Below are positions 1-7,796 of a DNA stretch of 64,000 bases, piece after piece; position 1 is the stretch's first letter, and each line of letters begins with the position of its first letter. The translations under genes were made by a program, and so were the position numbers. This DNA is from an uncultured Clostridia bacterium (GTDB lineage: Bacteria; Bacillota; Clostridia; Christensenellales; Borkfalkiaceae), in assembly GCA_944376455.1 (NCBI GenBank), contig CALWCO010000004.1, forward strand, positions 1 to 64,000, read 5' to 3'. The notes beneath the pieces are model-generated. The model did not search any database. It saw nothing but the letters and a program-made list of their open reading frames with translations, and was not told the DNA's origin.

Positions 1-271
1 TGCGCTGCGAGATATCGCGCGCTTCCTGCTTGCTCTTGCCCTCGGAAAGGGCCTTTTTGTACTTGTAGATGCCTGCATGGTCCGACTGTGCCTGCAGGTA
101 TCCCGAACGGATGCCTGCCTCGTAATCGGTGAGTTCTTTGCCTTCCTTGGGCCCGTGTTGGTGGACTTTTGCCTTGCGCTCGTCCGCATAGCTCTTGGCA
201 CGCTTGGAAGGAATGTACCAGCGGCGGTTGTTGTACTTGCCGCCGTTGCCGGAATTGTTGTTTCTGGGCAT
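1..271 (-). CDS. Hypothetical small basic protein, cut by window start
   Basis: An open frame starts at ATG 271-269 with a clear GGAGG 7-8 bases upstream and runs off the left edge, so the C-terminus is missing. The visible ~90 residues are hydrophilic and basic. They start MPRNNNSGNGG, contain a WYIPSKRAKSYADERK stretch and include an acidic DYEAG segment. No family is recognised. It lies first in a run of minus-strand small genes that look like integrative-element cargo. The frame is real by its ribosome binding site and composition, but the function is unknown. Confidence 0.6.
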   Translation of the reverse strand, partial: MPRNNNSGNGGKYNNRRWYIPSKRAKSYADERKAKVHQHGPKEGKELTDYEAGIRSGYLQAQSDHAGIYKYKKALSEGKSKQEARDISQR

Positions 272-290
272 TTGTAACCTCCAAATGAAA

Positions 291-340
291 TTGCCCGTAT
301 CGCCGTTAGCGCAGCGTGGGTTGCCCGTGTTGCCGTTAGC
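291..340. repeat. Two 20-bp direct repeats with 30-bp period
   Basis: TTGCCCGTATCGCCGTTAGC at 291-310 recurs with two mismatches at 321-340. The two copies are exactly 30 bp apart, just upstream of the gene at 1-271. They may be a protein-binding site or leader element of the mobile region. The gap between genes here (272-510) holds nothing else recognisable. Confidence 0.6.
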
Positions 341-510
341 CAAGCGAAATAAAGATATAAAGTTGTGGATATGTGGTAACGAACGCGCTTTTTCGGACAC
401 TACGTCCCGTGCGATGACTTGCGGCGAGTGGCCACTCTTATCCTTCGAAGTGCCGCACAGGGTTCGCCCTTGATTGTCTGCGTTCGGTTACGCCGGTTGG
501 GAATAGGGGA

Positions 511-879
511 TCAGTCGATGTACTTTCGGATGTACATCAAAGCGGGAATGCGCTTGCCGTTCTTTTCCTCATTATGAGGAAATGCGGCTTCGTACTGCCT
601 GTCGCGTTCGGGCGTGCGGCAGTAGAACGTGTCGCGGCTGCAGAGATACGCCCCGAGAAGCGAGTCGCGCCGGTACATGATCTGCTGCCGTACGATATAA
701 AATTTGGTGCGGTAGACGTTGGTCGCCCTCTCAAGAAATTCGGGCATATCCGCATCCCGCTCGTCTTGTTCCTCATCTTCGTCGCAGTCGTCTTCCATAT
801 CGTCGTCAAAGAACGATGCGATGTCCTCAGGCTTTGCGTGAAGCATCGCCTCCAAAAAGCGCTTCATGAATTGCTCCAT
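511..879 (-). CDS. Hypothetical acidic protein, 122 residues
   Basis: The frame runs from ATG 879 to the stop at 511. The start overlaps the stop of the upstream gene (TAATG), so the two are probably translationally coupled. The protein has an N-terminal helix (MEQFMKRFLEAML), a very acidic middle segment (residues about 24-45, mostly D and E) and a basic, tyrosine-rich C-terminal half. No catalytic motif is visible and no family is recognised. Its place behind a sigma-like HTH gene suggests an accessory role in the element, which is inference only. Confidence 0.6.
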   Translation of the reverse strand: MEQFMKRFLEAMLHAKPEDIASFFDDDMEDDCDEDEEQDERDADMPEFLERATNVYRTKFYIVRQQIMYRRDSLLGAYLCSRDTFYCRTPERDRQYEAAFPHNEEKNGKRIPALMYIRKYID

Positions 880-1190
880 TACGTAACCTCCGTTTCATTG
901 AATTTATTTTTGAAGTAAGAGGGGAGCTGGCTGATCAGTTTGCGGATATACTGCGGCGTATAGCTCAGTTCGTAGGCCAACTCTTCCTGCGTCTGCCCTC
1001 GTACATACAGGCAGGCGTAGATGTCATAGAGCCGCAGCGGAGCCACGCGTATGGCGCGGTTATACTTTTCCACGAGCTGATGGACGGCGGAATCGCCGAT
1101 GGAACGGCTCGCATCGTCCAACTTTGCCTTGCGCAAATAGTAGTATCTGATTTCATGCAGGTCATTCCTTATCTGTTCCGATGTGATCAT
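879..1190 (-). CDS. Sigma-region-4-like HTH protein, 103 residues
   Basis: This small protein has a C-terminal helix-turn-helix resembling sigma factor region 4 (RGQTQEELAYELSYTPQYIR, about residues 65-85). The preceding segment (LRLYDIYACLYVR) matches the entry helix of that fold. It lacks regions 2 and 3, so it cannot be a full sigma factor. It may be a DNA-binding regulator of the element. A GGAGG-type site precedes the ATG at 1190, and the stop overlaps the next gene by one base. The assignment is by HTH shape only. Confidence 0.6.
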   Translation of the reverse strand: MITSEQIRNDLHEIRYYYLRKAKLDDASRSIGDSAVHQLVEKYNRAIRVAPLRLYDIYACLYVRGQTQEELAYELSYTPQYIRKLISQLPSYFKNKFNETEVT

Positions 1191-1332
1191 TCGATTACCT
1201 CCTTATGATATTTGTGCCGGATACCGGAACGCTTTCAGATATGAACGTTGTCTTATCAGGTGCCGGCTCAACTCCCTTCACTATCACAAGGACACTTATC
1301 CCGAAAACGTGACGGTAAAAATAAAAATTTTT

Positions 1333-1845
1333 TTATTTTTCTTCAAAAAATTTTCTCAAAGAAGCAAGAATACGTTGCAGGGAGTGGCGGACCGCGCTTG
1401 CGTCTATTCCCAAATCGGCAGCTATTTCCGCACTGGTTTTTCTGTTGACGTAAATCTCTTTGAGGATATATCTTTGACGCTTATTCAATGAACAGATAGC
1501 CAGATGCAACAATGCCGTTCTCTCCTCGTATTCTTCACGCGCGACAAGATCTGCCTCCATATCCGATTCAGACGGGAGTTCAAATCCCGATTCCGCAAGT
1601 GCCTCCAAAGATTGTTCCGTGCCGCCCAATGCCTTCCCGCTTTTCGCGTAATCACATTCGGAACAATCGCCGTTACACCTTATAAGTCCGAACCGCGCGC
1701 CTTTTACCTTGCACCGCTTATTGCGTTTTTCAGTGCGTTGCTGCGCTCTTACCGGCCGCACATATGCACGGTACACTTCTTCCGTTACTTCAACCCTCTG
1801 TCCGTTTACGATGACGTAATACTGCTTTTGCTCTTTGGTTTCCAT
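1333..1845 (-). CDS. Sigma-70 family-like element regulator
   Basis: The start is placed at ATG 1845, which has GGAG 8 bases upstream; the frame is open further upstream but without a better site. The 170-residue protein begins with a short beta-type module (YYVIVNGQRVEV), followed by a basic segment and a CNGDCSECDY cysteine cluster. It ends in a clear sigma region 4 HTH (LNKRQRYILKEIY ... TSAEIAADLGIDASAV). Proteins of this design are common in integrative elements and phages of Clostridia (family knowledge). It probably activates element genes, though its promoter targets cannot be read here. Confidence 0.7.
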   Translation of the reverse strand: METKEQKQYYVIVNGQRVEVTEEVYRAYVRPVRAQQRTEKRNKRCKVKGARFGLIRCNGDCSECDYAKSGKALGGTEQSLEALAESGFELPSESDMEADLVAREEYEERTALLHLAICSLNKRQRYILKEIYVNRKTSAEIAADLGIDASAVRHSLQRILASLRKFFEEK

Positions 1846-1928
1846 GAAAAACTCCTTCGCCAAATCGCAATGCAGGCAAAGGAGCACATGGAAAGGGGGA
1901 GTTTTTCGAGCCGGACCGATCGCTGGAC

Positions 1929-2014
1929 GCAATAAGGGCATGGCAAGAAAAAGATACTTTCCGCTTTTCTCTTCAAAATAAAAAAAAGCCGTATGTATCC
2001 CTTGCCCTTATTGC
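1929..2014. repeat. 12-bp perfect inverted repeat, 62 bp apart
   Basis: GCAATAAGGGCA at 1929-1940 is answered by its exact reverse complement at 2003-2014. The repeat lies upstream of the sigma-like gene, whose start is at 1845. It could be an operator pair or a long-range stem in the leader. No promoter could be assigned with confidence. Confidence 0.5.
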
Positions 2015-2077
2015 AAATCAGGCATTCAATATTTTTTTCGATCCTTTTATATCAGGGGATCAGACTGTTTTTGGCAT

Positions 2078-2143
2078 AAAAAAAGAGGCCGGCGACAGAC
2101 AAGATTTCTTAACTAAAAGAAATCCCATCTTATCGCCGACCTC
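2078..2143 (-). terminator. Intrinsic terminator with a two-part stem
   Basis: On the minus strand, GAGGTCGGCGA pairs with TCGCCGGCCTC (2133-2143 with 2085-2095). An inner stem forms between 2103-2110 and 2117-2124. A run of seven T follows. It lies downstream of the small zinc-finger gene at 2260-2454 and probably ends that transcript. The rest of 2015-2259 shows nothing else. Confidence 0.75.
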
Positions 2144-2259
2144 GCAGGTAATATCTTTGCTTCGTGTCAATCGATCTTAATTGCCGTATTCTGGACGGCT
2201 TTACTTAGGCGCTGTTTCAGCCTGACCGTTCTCTCCCGACAACCGTTCTATATTCAGTT

Positions 2260-2454
2260 TTACACTTTTTTACTCTTGGGATATCGCAACTCTTTGACAA
2301 AAAAATATTTGCTGATTTTGCGAATCCGTATTTTCACGCCACATACAGGGCATTGATATGAAATAATTCCGTCCTCCGTCTGATATACGGTATAAATATT
2401 TAAACAGTTATCGCATATTGCTTTGTACGGGCGCGTCAGTTCTGCTAATTTCAA
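2260..2454 (-). CDS. Small zinc-finger protein, TTG start
   Basis: This is a 64-residue protein with two CxxC pairs (CDNC near residue 14 and CPVC near residue 35), as in rubredoxin-like or zinc-ribbon knuckles, and a basic tail. The frame opens with TTG at 2454, preceded by an AAGGAAGGGG Shine-Dalgarno run. A structural zinc site for nucleic-acid or protein contacts is likely. The function is unknown. Small Cys4 proteins of this kind are frequent in element cargo near the frameshifted zinc-ribbon gene at 2589-2785. Confidence 0.6.
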   Translation of the reverse strand: MKLAELTRPYKAICDNCLNIYTVYQTEDGIISYQCPVCGVKIRIRKISKYFFVKELRYPKSKKV

Positions 2455-2588
2455 AACCGCACCCCTTCCTTATCATACAAATTAAAGCCGCATAAACAAG
2501 ATACATTCAATAGGGGATATCCCGCAATGAATGCTCTTTCCCATCTCAAAAACAACAAACGGGGCTACGTTGCTCCAAAAGACTTTGC

Positions 2589-2785
2589 TTATGCTTTTAT
2601 CGCCTTTGAAACATGTTCCGGAATCTTTCCGAAAGACAATTTTGAAAGCAGAAATTGCTGCGCGTAACCGGATGCCATAAAGACAGCTTCACACTTGCAG
2701 CATTCTGCCCACCCTTCGTTTCCTCCAGGTCTACTCCTTCGTTAATGTATCCGCAAACCGGACACTTCACATTACTGCGTTTCAT
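2589..2785 (-). pseudogene. Frameshifted zinc-ribbon protein
   Basis: The gene starts at ATG 2785 behind GGGGAGGTGAG. It encodes MKRSNVKCPVCGYINEG and then EETKG in one frame. At about 2710-2714 (GGGTGGG on the minus strand) the sensible reading moves to another frame, which continues WAECCKCEAVFMASGYAQQF and runs to a stop at 2589-2591. Only the joined reading gives a balanced four-cysteine ribbon (CPVC plus CxxC). The uncorrected frame yields a 62-residue protein with a nonsensical tail. One missing G explains everything. It is either a true pseudogene or a base-call error. Confidence 0.75.
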
Positions 2786-2918
2786 TGATTTACTCACCTC
2801 CCCTAAATCACAAACATATGTTCGTATGTATGGATAGATTATAGCACATAGAGTAGAGGATGTCAACCGTCAAATGTACAAGTAATATGACACCATGAAA
2901 GTTTTTTTAGAAAATTTT

Positions 2919-2944
2919 CGGACGGCCATTCTATTGACCGCCCG
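2919..2944 (-). terminator. Probable terminator of the defence operon
   Basis: Directly after the last operon gene, the minus strand forms a 10-bp stem (CGGGCGGTCA with TGGCCGTCCG, two G-T pairs, 6-base loop). It is followed by AAAATTTTCT. The T-run is weak, so termination may be partial. Confidence 0.6.
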
Positions 2945-2954
2945 ACTTACAGTT

Positions 2955-3467
2955 TTATACAACTAAACCATTTTCAATATAATCTTCAGAAAATTCTTTA
3001 ACTAATACCGTCAAGCGTTCTAAATAGTCCTCGTTGGTTGAAGCATTATTAGATGTAATTTCCTGATAAAGCCATTCTATACCACCACGGGCATACGCAT
3101 TAAAAACATCCATCCCTTGCTTAACTTTTTCGTCATCAGTATCATATCGAAAAGCTAAATCTATTCTCTCATCTTCGCTAAGAACGGGATTGTCGATTAA
3201 CATAGCGATTCGATAAAGCATTTTTAATTTTGCCTGTTCTCTTATTACCGCATCTGCAAGGATATTAGCACTATCATCATTTTCCGTATTGGCATTGGAT
3301 TTAAGTTTTTTTACCATGCCTATTATAGCACCAGCGATATAAACATCAATGTATCGTCTAAAAATCCCGGCAGATGTAGAATCTTTATTTAATTGGGTTG
3401 ACTTCGCCGCCAAAAATTTTATGTATGAAGCATGTGTCCCCGTCATCTTGATATCGCCTTCAAACAT
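2955..3467 (-). CDS. Operon-terminal protein of unknown function, 170 residues
   Basis: This is the last gene of the sulfur-modification-like operon. It starts 2 bases after the stop of the DndD-like gene, with GGAGGGTGTAACA before the ATG. It is predicted largely helical. A basic helix (FRRYIDVYIAGAIIGMVKKL, about residues 36-55) is followed by a charged region and a C-terminal acidic helix. In canonical dnd operons dndE follows dndD, and this gene holds that place. However, it is longer than DndE (~110-120 residues), and I see no clear DndE similarity. A role as partner of the ATPase or of nicked DNA is inferred from position only. Confidence 0.75.
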   Translation of the reverse strand: MFEGDIKMTGTHASYIKFLAAKSTQLNKDSTSAGIFRRYIDVYIAGAIIGMVKKLKSNANTENDDSANILADAVIREQAKLKMLYRIAMLIDNPVLSEDERIDLAFRYDTDDEKVKQGMDVFNAYARGGIEWLYQEITSNNASTNEDYLERLTVLVKEFSEDYIENGLVV

Positions 3468-3469
3468 TG

Positions 3470-5485
3470 TTACACCCTCCTTATTGTAGAATAAGTGTCA
3501 GAGTTATTGACTTTTTCAATATAATAACTTGCACCAACACGTGTTCCCATTGTTTTTTCAGCATACGTCCAGTCTTTTTTCATAACAATAAGTATGACTT
3601 GCTCAGCAATTTCTGGAAGAAGGCGCGCTATATTATTGATATGAATTTCATCAACATTTGAAAATGGAGCATCCATTACAATAGGATAAGGCTCAGTCGT
3701 GAAAATATCAGGCTCACCAAGAAGAGAATTGCCTTCAACCTTTCTTGCTTTTTTACGCGCTAATTCCACTAAACCCGCGATGAACGAGAAGTTCTTTACA
3801 GCCTCTAATCCTTTAGACTCATCCGTTGAAATTTTTTCATCTCCTACGGCAGTAGTCAACTGAATGTGGTAGTTATCGTCAATAGTAACCTGTCTTGAAC
3901 CATGATACATTTGTTGAAAAATTTTATTTACACTTTCCAGCAAATCTTTTTTTACTTCTTTTTCTTGTTTGTCATAAGCATCTCTAAACCAGTTATATAC
4001 AGCAGTAGCATATTCAATTTCACGACGTATCAAATTATTATGCTTGCATTGCGCAGCAAGGCTATTTATTTGACGATCGCAGTCAGTAATTGTGTTTTGA
4101 AGAGAACGAATTTCCGCAATTAAAGTTCCTTTATGTTGTTGCTTATTAGAAAGCATACGATCATTTGCTGCGTTATCAGACTCAATTTGAGCAGCATTAA
4201 CAGAGCCTAGTTCTTTGATTTTTTTGTGAATATCCTTCAATTCGTCGATAATCTCACCATGTCTTGTATGTATCCGGCGAATTTCAGAATAATCATTAAG
4301 AATAGCTTGCTTTAAATCTGCTTGTTTACCCTGATTTTTCCACATCTCACACGCGTCTGAAAATGAGCGAACCATTGTCCCGATATGTTGAGGAGGCAGT
4401 AAACTTCTTTCGTAGTCTATATTTTCTACAGCACCCTGATTTTTCGTAAGATCGCAACCGCAAATGCACCGTCCACGTTTTAAGATATAATCTATAGCTT
4501 TTGAATTCATTTCAGGGATGCCTTCCATCTGCTTCGTAGAAGCGGATAAAACTTTTTTCGCCCTACCTAATAATGGCTGAATAAAAAATGAAAAATAATC
4601 CCTATTAAAATCTGTAATCAAACGATCTTGCGCAGATTTGACACTGCTTTCAGTACCAGTCAATTGTCTTTCTAAAGAATCTCTACTGGTCTGTAACCCG
4701 CGGACCTCTGCAGTGCTTCGCAATATCTCCGCAAAACGCTCTTTTTCTGCTTGAGCGAACTCAATTTCTTCATCGACCTTTTTCAGACGCTCCTGCTTAG
4801 CCTCCAGATCGGATGCTGCCTGTGTCGATTTTCTTTGCAACGTCTGGCTGGCATCGTCGCTACCAACTTTCAACTCGTTTTGTAATTTGCGTGTAACAGA
4901 ATTTGATTTTGATGGATCTAAATGATCGACGGCTACTTTAGCTACATCTAATCCCATCAATCCACGAACAGCTGACACAACATCTTTTTTATTGTTAATA
5001 TCCTGAATTCGTTCGCCGTCAAAGAAAAAGTAATCTGATAAGCCGACAGGCAATATTTTATTGATTGTGTTTGCACATTCATACGGCTTAATAGGATAGC
5101 TATTGCCATTTGGTTCCTTGTAATACACGGATAAGTTTGATTTTTCCCCACGTACTTTACTGCCGCTAAAAGTGCGAACAAAGCGTTGAGAACGAATAAT
5201 CGTAAATTCTTTGTCTTCATGTACAAGTATAATTTGCACGCGAACGTCAACAAATCCATTTTCCGGCAAGGATGATGCTAATTCAGAGTTAAGAAGCATA
5301 TCACGGGATTTGAAAGTCGTTGTTTCATACAGACACCAATTAAAGGCTTGAATGATAGTTGTTTTGCCGCTAGTATTGACACCCAAAATAACAGTTACAT
5401 TTTTTTCAGGATCCGTAGAGAATTCAATTACGTTTTTATTTTTGTATTGGCGAAAATTTTCAATCGTGATAGATTTGATAATCAT
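3470..5485 (-). CDS. DndD-like SMC/RecF-type ATPase
   Basis: This 671-residue protein has the layout of DndD and other SMC/Rad50-like ATPases. A Walker A motif lies at residues 35-42 (GVNTSGKT). The DndD hallmark YFFFDGERI is at about 152-160. Long coiled coils flank a cysteine hook (RGRCICGCDL) near the middle. A signature-like region and Walker B (VMDAPFSNVDE) lie near the C-terminus. In known Dnd systems DndD hydrolyses ATP and is needed for sulfur insertion into DNA (family knowledge). The start overlaps the stop of the 58-residue gene by ATGA, with GGAGGACGAG in front. Assignment to the DndD-like group is firm; the exact role in this variant is inferred. Confidence 0.88.
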   Translation of the reverse strand: MIIKSITIENFRQYKNKNVIEFSTDPEKNVTVILGVNTSGKTTIIQAFNWCLYETTTFKSRDMLLNSELASSLPENGFVDVRVQIILVHEDKEFTIIRSQRFVRTFSGSKVRGEKSNLSVYYKEPNGNSYPIKPYECANTINKILPVGLSDYFFFDGERIQDINNKKDVVSAVRGLMGLDVAKVAVDHLDPSKSNSVTRKLQNELKVGSDDASQTLQRKSTQAASDLEAKQERLKKVDEEIEFAQAEKERFAEILRSTAEVRGLQTSRDSLERQLTGTESSVKSAQDRLITDFNRDYFSFFIQPLLGRAKKVLSASTKQMEGIPEMNSKAIDYILKRGRCICGCDLTKNQGAVENIDYERSLLPPQHIGTMVRSFSDACEMWKNQGKQADLKQAILNDYSEIRRIHTRHGEIIDELKDIHKKIKELGSVNAAQIESDNAANDRMLSNKQQHKGTLIAEIRSLQNTITDCDRQINSLAAQCKHNNLIRREIEYATAVYNWFRDAYDKQEKEVKKDLLESVNKIFQQMYHGSRQVTIDDNYHIQLTTAVGDEKISTDESKGLEAVKNFSFIAGLVELARKKARKVEGNSLLGEPDIFTTEPYPIVMDAPFSNVDEIHINNIARLLPEIAEQVILIVMKKDWTYAEKTMGTRVGASYYIEKVNNSDTYSTIRRV

Positions 5486-5658
5486 TGCTCGTCCTCCTGT
5501 CGAACGATCTCCTCGATAGTTTTTCGTATTTTCTGCACCATCTCTGAATCAGTGAGACGTTTCGTTTTATGGTTTTCATGTTCGTAACCATAAATACGAA
5601 CTTCCATTTTGCGCAAAAGTGCCGCATTTAATTCCCGCTTATCATTCAACTCGTTCAT
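5482..5658 (-). CDS. 58-residue protein inside the defence operon
   Basis: This short gene sits between the helicase and the DndD-like ATPase. ATG 5658 lies 17 bases inside the end of the helicase gene, behind TAGGAGACGAG. The stop at 5482-5484 overlaps the next ATG (ATGA). The product is charged and predicted helical (MNELNDKRELNAALLRKM ... SEMVQKIRKTIEEIVRQ). Both overlaps and a good ribosome binding site argue strongly that it is translated. No family is recognised. It may be a small subunit binding the ATPase or helicase, or a minimal DndE substitute; both ideas are speculative. Confidence 0.75.
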   Translation of the reverse strand: MNELNDKRELNAALLRKMEVRIYGYEHENHKTKRLTDSEMVQKIRKTIEEIVRQEDEQ

Positions 5659-7783
5659 ACTCGTCTCCTATAAGATATAAATTATATTTTTCGGTTATAG
5701 CCCGAATTATTTCTGTTACATCAGAAGGATTTTCTGATAGTTCTTGAAAATCGCGCATTCTTTCCACCTCACGCTTTACCAAAGAAAGTTCAGCTTGAAT
5801 TGAACTCTGGAAAGAATATTCATCAAGCGGTCGTGGAAGAGTTATAAAGTCATAGATTTTAGCGTACTGTTTCCCAGGAGCCTTTCTAAGTACTCGCCCT
5901 CGCCGTTGGATGTATTCTTTTGGATTAGTGCTACTTGCCAAAATAAAGGCTGTTTCTATTCCAGGTATATTCATACCTTCGTCCAAACATTTAATGGCAA
6001 CTAAAGCCTGTATTTCACCCTTAGAAAATTGCTCTTTTATCAACTCACGTTGCCTACTATCTTCTGCGGCGGTGAACTGTGTGACACGCATACCTAATAC
6101 ATTTCCTAATAAGGATGTTGCTTCATCAATTTGCCTTTGATCATCGCTATCTATTGCAGTTTCATTTAGATACAAACTTTCAACTCTTGTTGCTCCGCAG
6201 TAAACCAGTAGATGATTAGCATTCTGATATGGTGTAATAACCTCTTTTAATTTAACGACTTTTTCCTGCGCGCCGGCAATAATTCGAGCTCGTTTAATTA
6301 ACAGTCTCTCGGCTGATTGTGGCAGATCATCACCATGGGGGACTTTTTTTAATATTTTAGCAACTTTATCCGTTATTTCTACATATTCATGAAGCTCCTC
6401 TTCATTAAACGAAACAAGAACTGGATAGTAATAATATGGCGTTAATTTCCCATCAGCAATAGCTTCCTTTAAAGTATATTCGATACATTTATCTCCGAAA
6501 TAATCAAATAATCGCTGGGTGCCATATTCATCATGATGGCGAACGATGGTAGCAGAAAGCGCAAGCCGAAAATTAAATTTTTCGCTCATACACGCAATTT
6601 GCTTTTTTGAACCAAAATTATGCGCTTCATCAACTACAAGGCAAAAATCGCCATTCATTTTTGTCAATTCGTTTTGCATTGCCGGAGTAACAAATGTAGC
6701 GTTTGTTGTTATTACGCAAAAATTATCTGTAATTCCAAGACTATAATCGGAAATCATCCGAGCTAATGTCTTTTTCCAATTATATCTTGAATAACAAATT
6801 AACGGTTTTACTCTAAATGCATAGATATCTTCTACCCATTGTTCAACAAGATGCTGATAAGGACATACAATTACAACCGCTAAGTGATTTCCCAATTTTT
6901 CTGATAATTTTGCCAAAGCACCCAACGCAGTATAAGTTTTTCCCGTGCCGGTGGCCATATCAAAAATACCGCGACAGCCTTTACTCATCCAAGTATCTAT
7001 GGCTTTTATCTGATAATCATGTAATTCTATGGACTCTGGAATTCTAAAAAATTCACTTGTCTGGTCTGGCTTCACGTCTACATCTTGACTTTTAAACAAT
7101 GCTTCATTATCATTGATTTTATATTTATTCAGCTTATCTATTGCGATTTGTGGAAATGGAATTACTTCCATAGCCGTATCGAGATTATCCCACAAATTGT
7201 CAAAAGCATACTCTTTTATGGCTACACGCTCAGCGTCTTCATCTCTCCAACTGCAAAAGGCGTCAATGGACTCATAATTCTGCAAAAGGCCGGAATATGT
7301 TTCATTCATTGAGCCTGTGAACGCTAATTTATTTCTTTCGCTATCAATAACGATCCCCATTTTCTCATGGAAAATTCCCGCTGAATGTGCGTCTAATTTA
7401 AACGCGACTTTTATGTCAAGAATATTATCGGCTATAAGATTTGCTAAAAGATTTAATTTGCTAATCTCAACTTTATTTTTAGGCTCATGAAAATCTCTTA
7501 AGAGGGCGGCTTCGATAATCTCTTGGCGTTTTTCATAGCCTAACTGAATAGATTTAATATCTTCGTCCGTTAAACGCGGTGAAACAATAAGTTCAAATTT
7601 CCCTTTGTTCGAGGCAAGATTCTTTAATCCTATGGCAATTTCGTAAAGAGCAGCAGAATTAAAAAAGCCTACGGCACGCTTATATTTCACAGCTGTACTT
7701 AAAACAGGAATATAAAATTCGCTTATCACATCACATTTTAAATTTCTATATTCCTTCTCGATATGTAGATCTTTCAGTATCAT
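5642..7783 (-). CDS. PLD-like domain plus SF2 DEAH helicase
   Basis: This is a 713-residue two-part enzyme. The N-terminal ~170 residues resemble a phospholipase-D-type nuclease. They include an HEK triad at 139-141 and a GSMNET motif at 157-162, the usual companion of HxK in this fold. The rest is a superfamily 2 helicase with motif I MATGTGKT (276-283), DEAH (385-388), an LSATI motif III and motif VI (QRRGRVLR). Such proteins restrict or translocate on DNA in several defence systems. Here it is the best candidate effector against unmodified DNA. The PLD part is less certain because the spacing after HxK is one residue longer than in classic HKD motifs. Confidence 0.85.
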   Translation of the reverse strand: MILKDLHIEKEYRNLKCDVISEFYIPVLSTAVKYKRAVGFFNSAALYEIAIGLKNLASNKGKFELIVSPRLTDEDIKSIQLGYEKRQEIIEAALLRDFHEPKNKVEISKLNLLANLIADNILDIKVAFKLDAHSAGIFHEKMGIVIDSERNKLAFTGSMNETYSGLLQNYESIDAFCSWRDEDAERVAIKEYAFDNLWDNLDTAMEVIPFPQIAIDKLNKYKINDNEALFKSQDVDVKPDQTSEFFRIPESIELHDYQIKAIDTWMSKGCRGIFDMATGTGKTYTALGALAKLSEKLGNHLAVVIVCPYQHLVEQWVEDIYAFRVKPLICYSRYNWKKTLARMISDYSLGITDNFCVITTNATFVTPAMQNELTKMNGDFCLVVDEAHNFGSKKQIACMSEKFNFRLALSATIVRHHDEYGTQRLFDYFGDKCIEYTLKEAIADGKLTPYYYYPVLVSFNEEELHEYVEITDKVAKILKKVPHGDDLPQSAERLLIKRARIIAGAQEKVVKLKEVITPYQNANHLLVYCGATRVESLYLNETAIDSDDQRQIDEATSLLGNVLGMRVTQFTAAEDSRQRELIKEQFSKGEIQALVAIKCLDEGMNIPGIETAFILASSTNPKEYIQRRGRVLRKAPGKQYAKIYDFITLPRPLDEYSFQSSIQAELSLVKREVERMRDFQELSENPSDVTEIIRAITEKYNLYLIGDEYERVE

Positions 7784-7796
7784 AATTTTCCCTCTT

